39,811 bases of DNA from Paraburkholderia ginsengiterrae. GTDB taxonomy: Bacteria; Pseudomonadota; Gammaproteobacteria; Burkholderiales; Burkholderiaceae. Shown in pieces: positions 38,541-39,811 of this stretch. Numbering within the stretch: the stretch's first letter is position 1; each line of letters opens with the position of its first letter. The stretch covers positions 1 to 39,811 of the forward strand of contig NZ_LXKA01000348.1 in NCBI RefSeq assembly GCF_001645125.1, in the 5' to 3' direction. Under the pieces are notes generated by a model. It was not told where the DNA came from. It made no database searches and worked only from the letters and a program-made list of their open reading frames with translations. Made by a program: the position numbers and the translations under genes.

Positions 38541-39811
38541 TCAAGCCAGAAACAACCGATACACCGGGTTCTGCGTCTCTTCCCAGTTCGGATAGCCGAG
38601 CGTGGCCAGAAAGCGTTCGAACTCCGCGTTCTCGCTCTCGGGCACCTGGACGCCGACCAGGATCGAGCTGTAGTCCGCGCCCTGGTTGCGGTAGTGGAAC
38701 AGGCTGATATTCCAGTTCGGCGCCATCGACGAGAGGAATTTCATCAGCGCGCCCGGCCGCTCGGGAAACTCGAAACGGAACAGCCGTTCGTCGTGCGCGA
38801 GCGGCGAACGGCCGCCCACCATGTAACGGATGTGCTGCTTGGAGAGCTCGTCGAACGTCAGGTCGACGGTGGGGAAGCCGTGCGCGTCGAACGCACCCGC
38901 GATCTGCGCCAGTTCGCTGCGATTCCTGATCTGCACGCCCACGAAGATATGGGCGGAATTCGCGTCCGCAATCCGGTAGTTGAACTCGGTGACGCTGCGC
39001 GTGCCGACCAGTTCGCAGAAACGCCGGAAGCTGCCACGCTCCTCGGGGATCGTCACGGCGAACACCGCCTCGCGTGCCTCGCCGACTTCGGCGCGCTCGG
39101 CCACGAAGCGCATGCGGTCGAAGTTCATGTTCGCGCCGGAGGTGATCGCGATCAGCGTCTGGTTCTCGATGCCCTCGCGCTCGGCGTACTGCTTGGCGCC
39201 CGCCACCGCGAGCGAGCCGGCCGGCTCCAGCACGCTGCGGGTGTCCTGGAACACGTCCTTGATCGCCGCGCACAGCGCGTCGGTATTCACGAGCAGGACG
39301 TCGTCGAGATACTCGCTGCACAGGCGGAAGGTTTCCTCGCCGACCAGCTTCACCGCCGTGCCGTCGGAGAAGAGCCCCACCTCGTTCAGCGTGACCCGCT
39401 CGCCGGCCTTCAGCGAGGCCGCCATCGCGCACGAATCGTCGGTCTGCACGCCGATCACCTTGATCTCGGGGCGCACCGACTTCACGTACGCCGCTACCCC
39501 GGCCGCCAGTCCGCCGCCGCCGATCGGCACGAAGATCGCGTGAATCGGCCCCTGGTGCTGGCTGAGAATCTCCATCGCGACCGTGCCCTGGCCGGCGATC
39601 ACGTACGGATCGTCGAACGGATGCACGAAGCTCAGGCCGCGCTCTTCCTGAAGTTTCACCGCGTGGCCGTAGGCGTCGCTGTACGACTCGCCGAACTGCA
39701 CCACCTCGACGGTCGGCCCGCCGTGCGCGCGCACCGCATCGACCTTCACCTGCGGCGTGGTGACCGGCACCACGATGATCGCCTTCACGCCCATGCGCGC
39801 CGCCGAGAGCG
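38541..39811 (-). CDS. ilvA: threonine deaminase (biosynthetic, 5' end outside the window)
   Basis: The 3' part (about 423 codons) of biosynthetic threonine ammonia-lyase, which makes 2-oxobutanoate from threonine for isoleucine synthesis. The visible part holds the end of the PLP domain, including the phosphate-binding loop PIGGGGLAAG and the TSGANMNFDR segment, and then two ACT-like regulatory domains (EAVFAVTIPEERGSFRRF and RLFRFEFPERPGALMKF), which mark the isoleucine-inhibited form. The frame stays open to the window edge (LSAARMGVKA), so the gene starts beyond 39811. The PLP lysine lies outside. Confidence 0.95.
   Translation of the reverse strand, partial: LSAARMGVKAIIVVPVTTPQVKVDAVRAHGGPTVEVVQFGESYSDAYGHAVKLQEERGLSFVHPFDDPYVIAGQGTVAMEILSQHQGPIHAIFVPIGGGGLAAGVAAYVKSVRPEIKVIGVQTDDSCAMAASLKAGERVTLNEVGLFSDGTAVKLVGEETFRLCSEYLDDVLLVNTDALCAAIKDVFQDTRSVLEPAGSLAVAGAKQYAEREGIENQTLIAITSGANMNFDRMRFVAERAEVGEAREAVFAVTIPEERGSFRRFCELVGTRSVTEFNYRIADANSAHIFVGVQIRNRSELAQIAGAFDAHGFPTVDLTFDELSKQHIRYMVGGRSPLAHDERLFRFEFPERPGALMKFLSSMAPNWNISLFHYRNQGADYSSILVGVQVPESENAEFERFLATLGYPNWEETQNPVYRLFLA

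Overview
The window looks like a chromosomal segment of a beta-proteobacterium of the Burkholderiales, most likely Paraburkholderia or Burkholderia. The basis is the high G+C content, the many LysR, MarR and RpiR regulators, and gene families typical of that group (a B-type haem-copper oxidase with several c-type cytochromes, an ilvA/queF block, BvgS-like kinases). This placement is from protein resemblance and composition, not from a database search. No rRNA, tRNA, CRISPR array, insertion sequence or integrase was seen.

Positions 1-10975 are a loose accessory stretch of mostly single genes: a possible C-terminal gene end, an unknown protein with a C-terminal membrane anchor, a LysR regulator divergent from a quinone-oxidoreductase-like enzyme, an ABC-F ATPase, a secreted cache-type protein, a GNAT acetyltransferase, a cupin, a DUF4336 protein, a DUF1275 (YoaK-like) membrane protein and a small membrane protein. 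The gaps are long and carry degenerate short repeats. This part ends with an unknown 156-aa protein preceded by a highly structured leader that resembles the C4 antisense RNA of P1/P4-type phages.

Positions 11019-16314 (minus strand) form a compact respiratory operon. In transcription order it encodes a dihaem c4-like cytochrome, a trihaem cytochrome c, a 58-aa single-span subunit, a CuA subunit II, a B-type (ba3-like) subunit I and a membrane-anchored dihaem cytochrome. Two junctions are ATGA overlaps, and a strong terminator follows. A LysR gene lies upstream on the same strand and is divergent from an MFS transporter gene that ends in a 16-bp terminator hairpin.

Positions 19473-27205 hold a signalling island: three consecutive RcsB/NarL-type response regulators, an aquaporin Z-like channel, and a 1487-aa BvgS/EvgS-like hybrid kinase (two periplasmic binding domains, PAS domains, HisKA/HATPase, a degenerate receiver-like segment, REC and Hpt). 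The likely relay is H850 to D1270 to H1428 and then to one or more of the three regulators.

Positions 27206-32405 hold a gap with an orphan minus-strand terminator (possible sRNA), a secreted CHRD protein, an HSL-type esterase overlapping tail to tail with an EcsC-family gene, and a DHA2 efflux pump followed by a MarR regulator. Positions 32460-36723 look like a D-amino-acid salvage cluster: a DSD1-like PLP enzyme, an RpiR regulator, an N-acyl-D-amino-acid deacylase and a RidA protein. Positions 36794-39811 (minus strand) are an operon of ilvA (5' end outside the window), a 5'-nucleotidase and queF.
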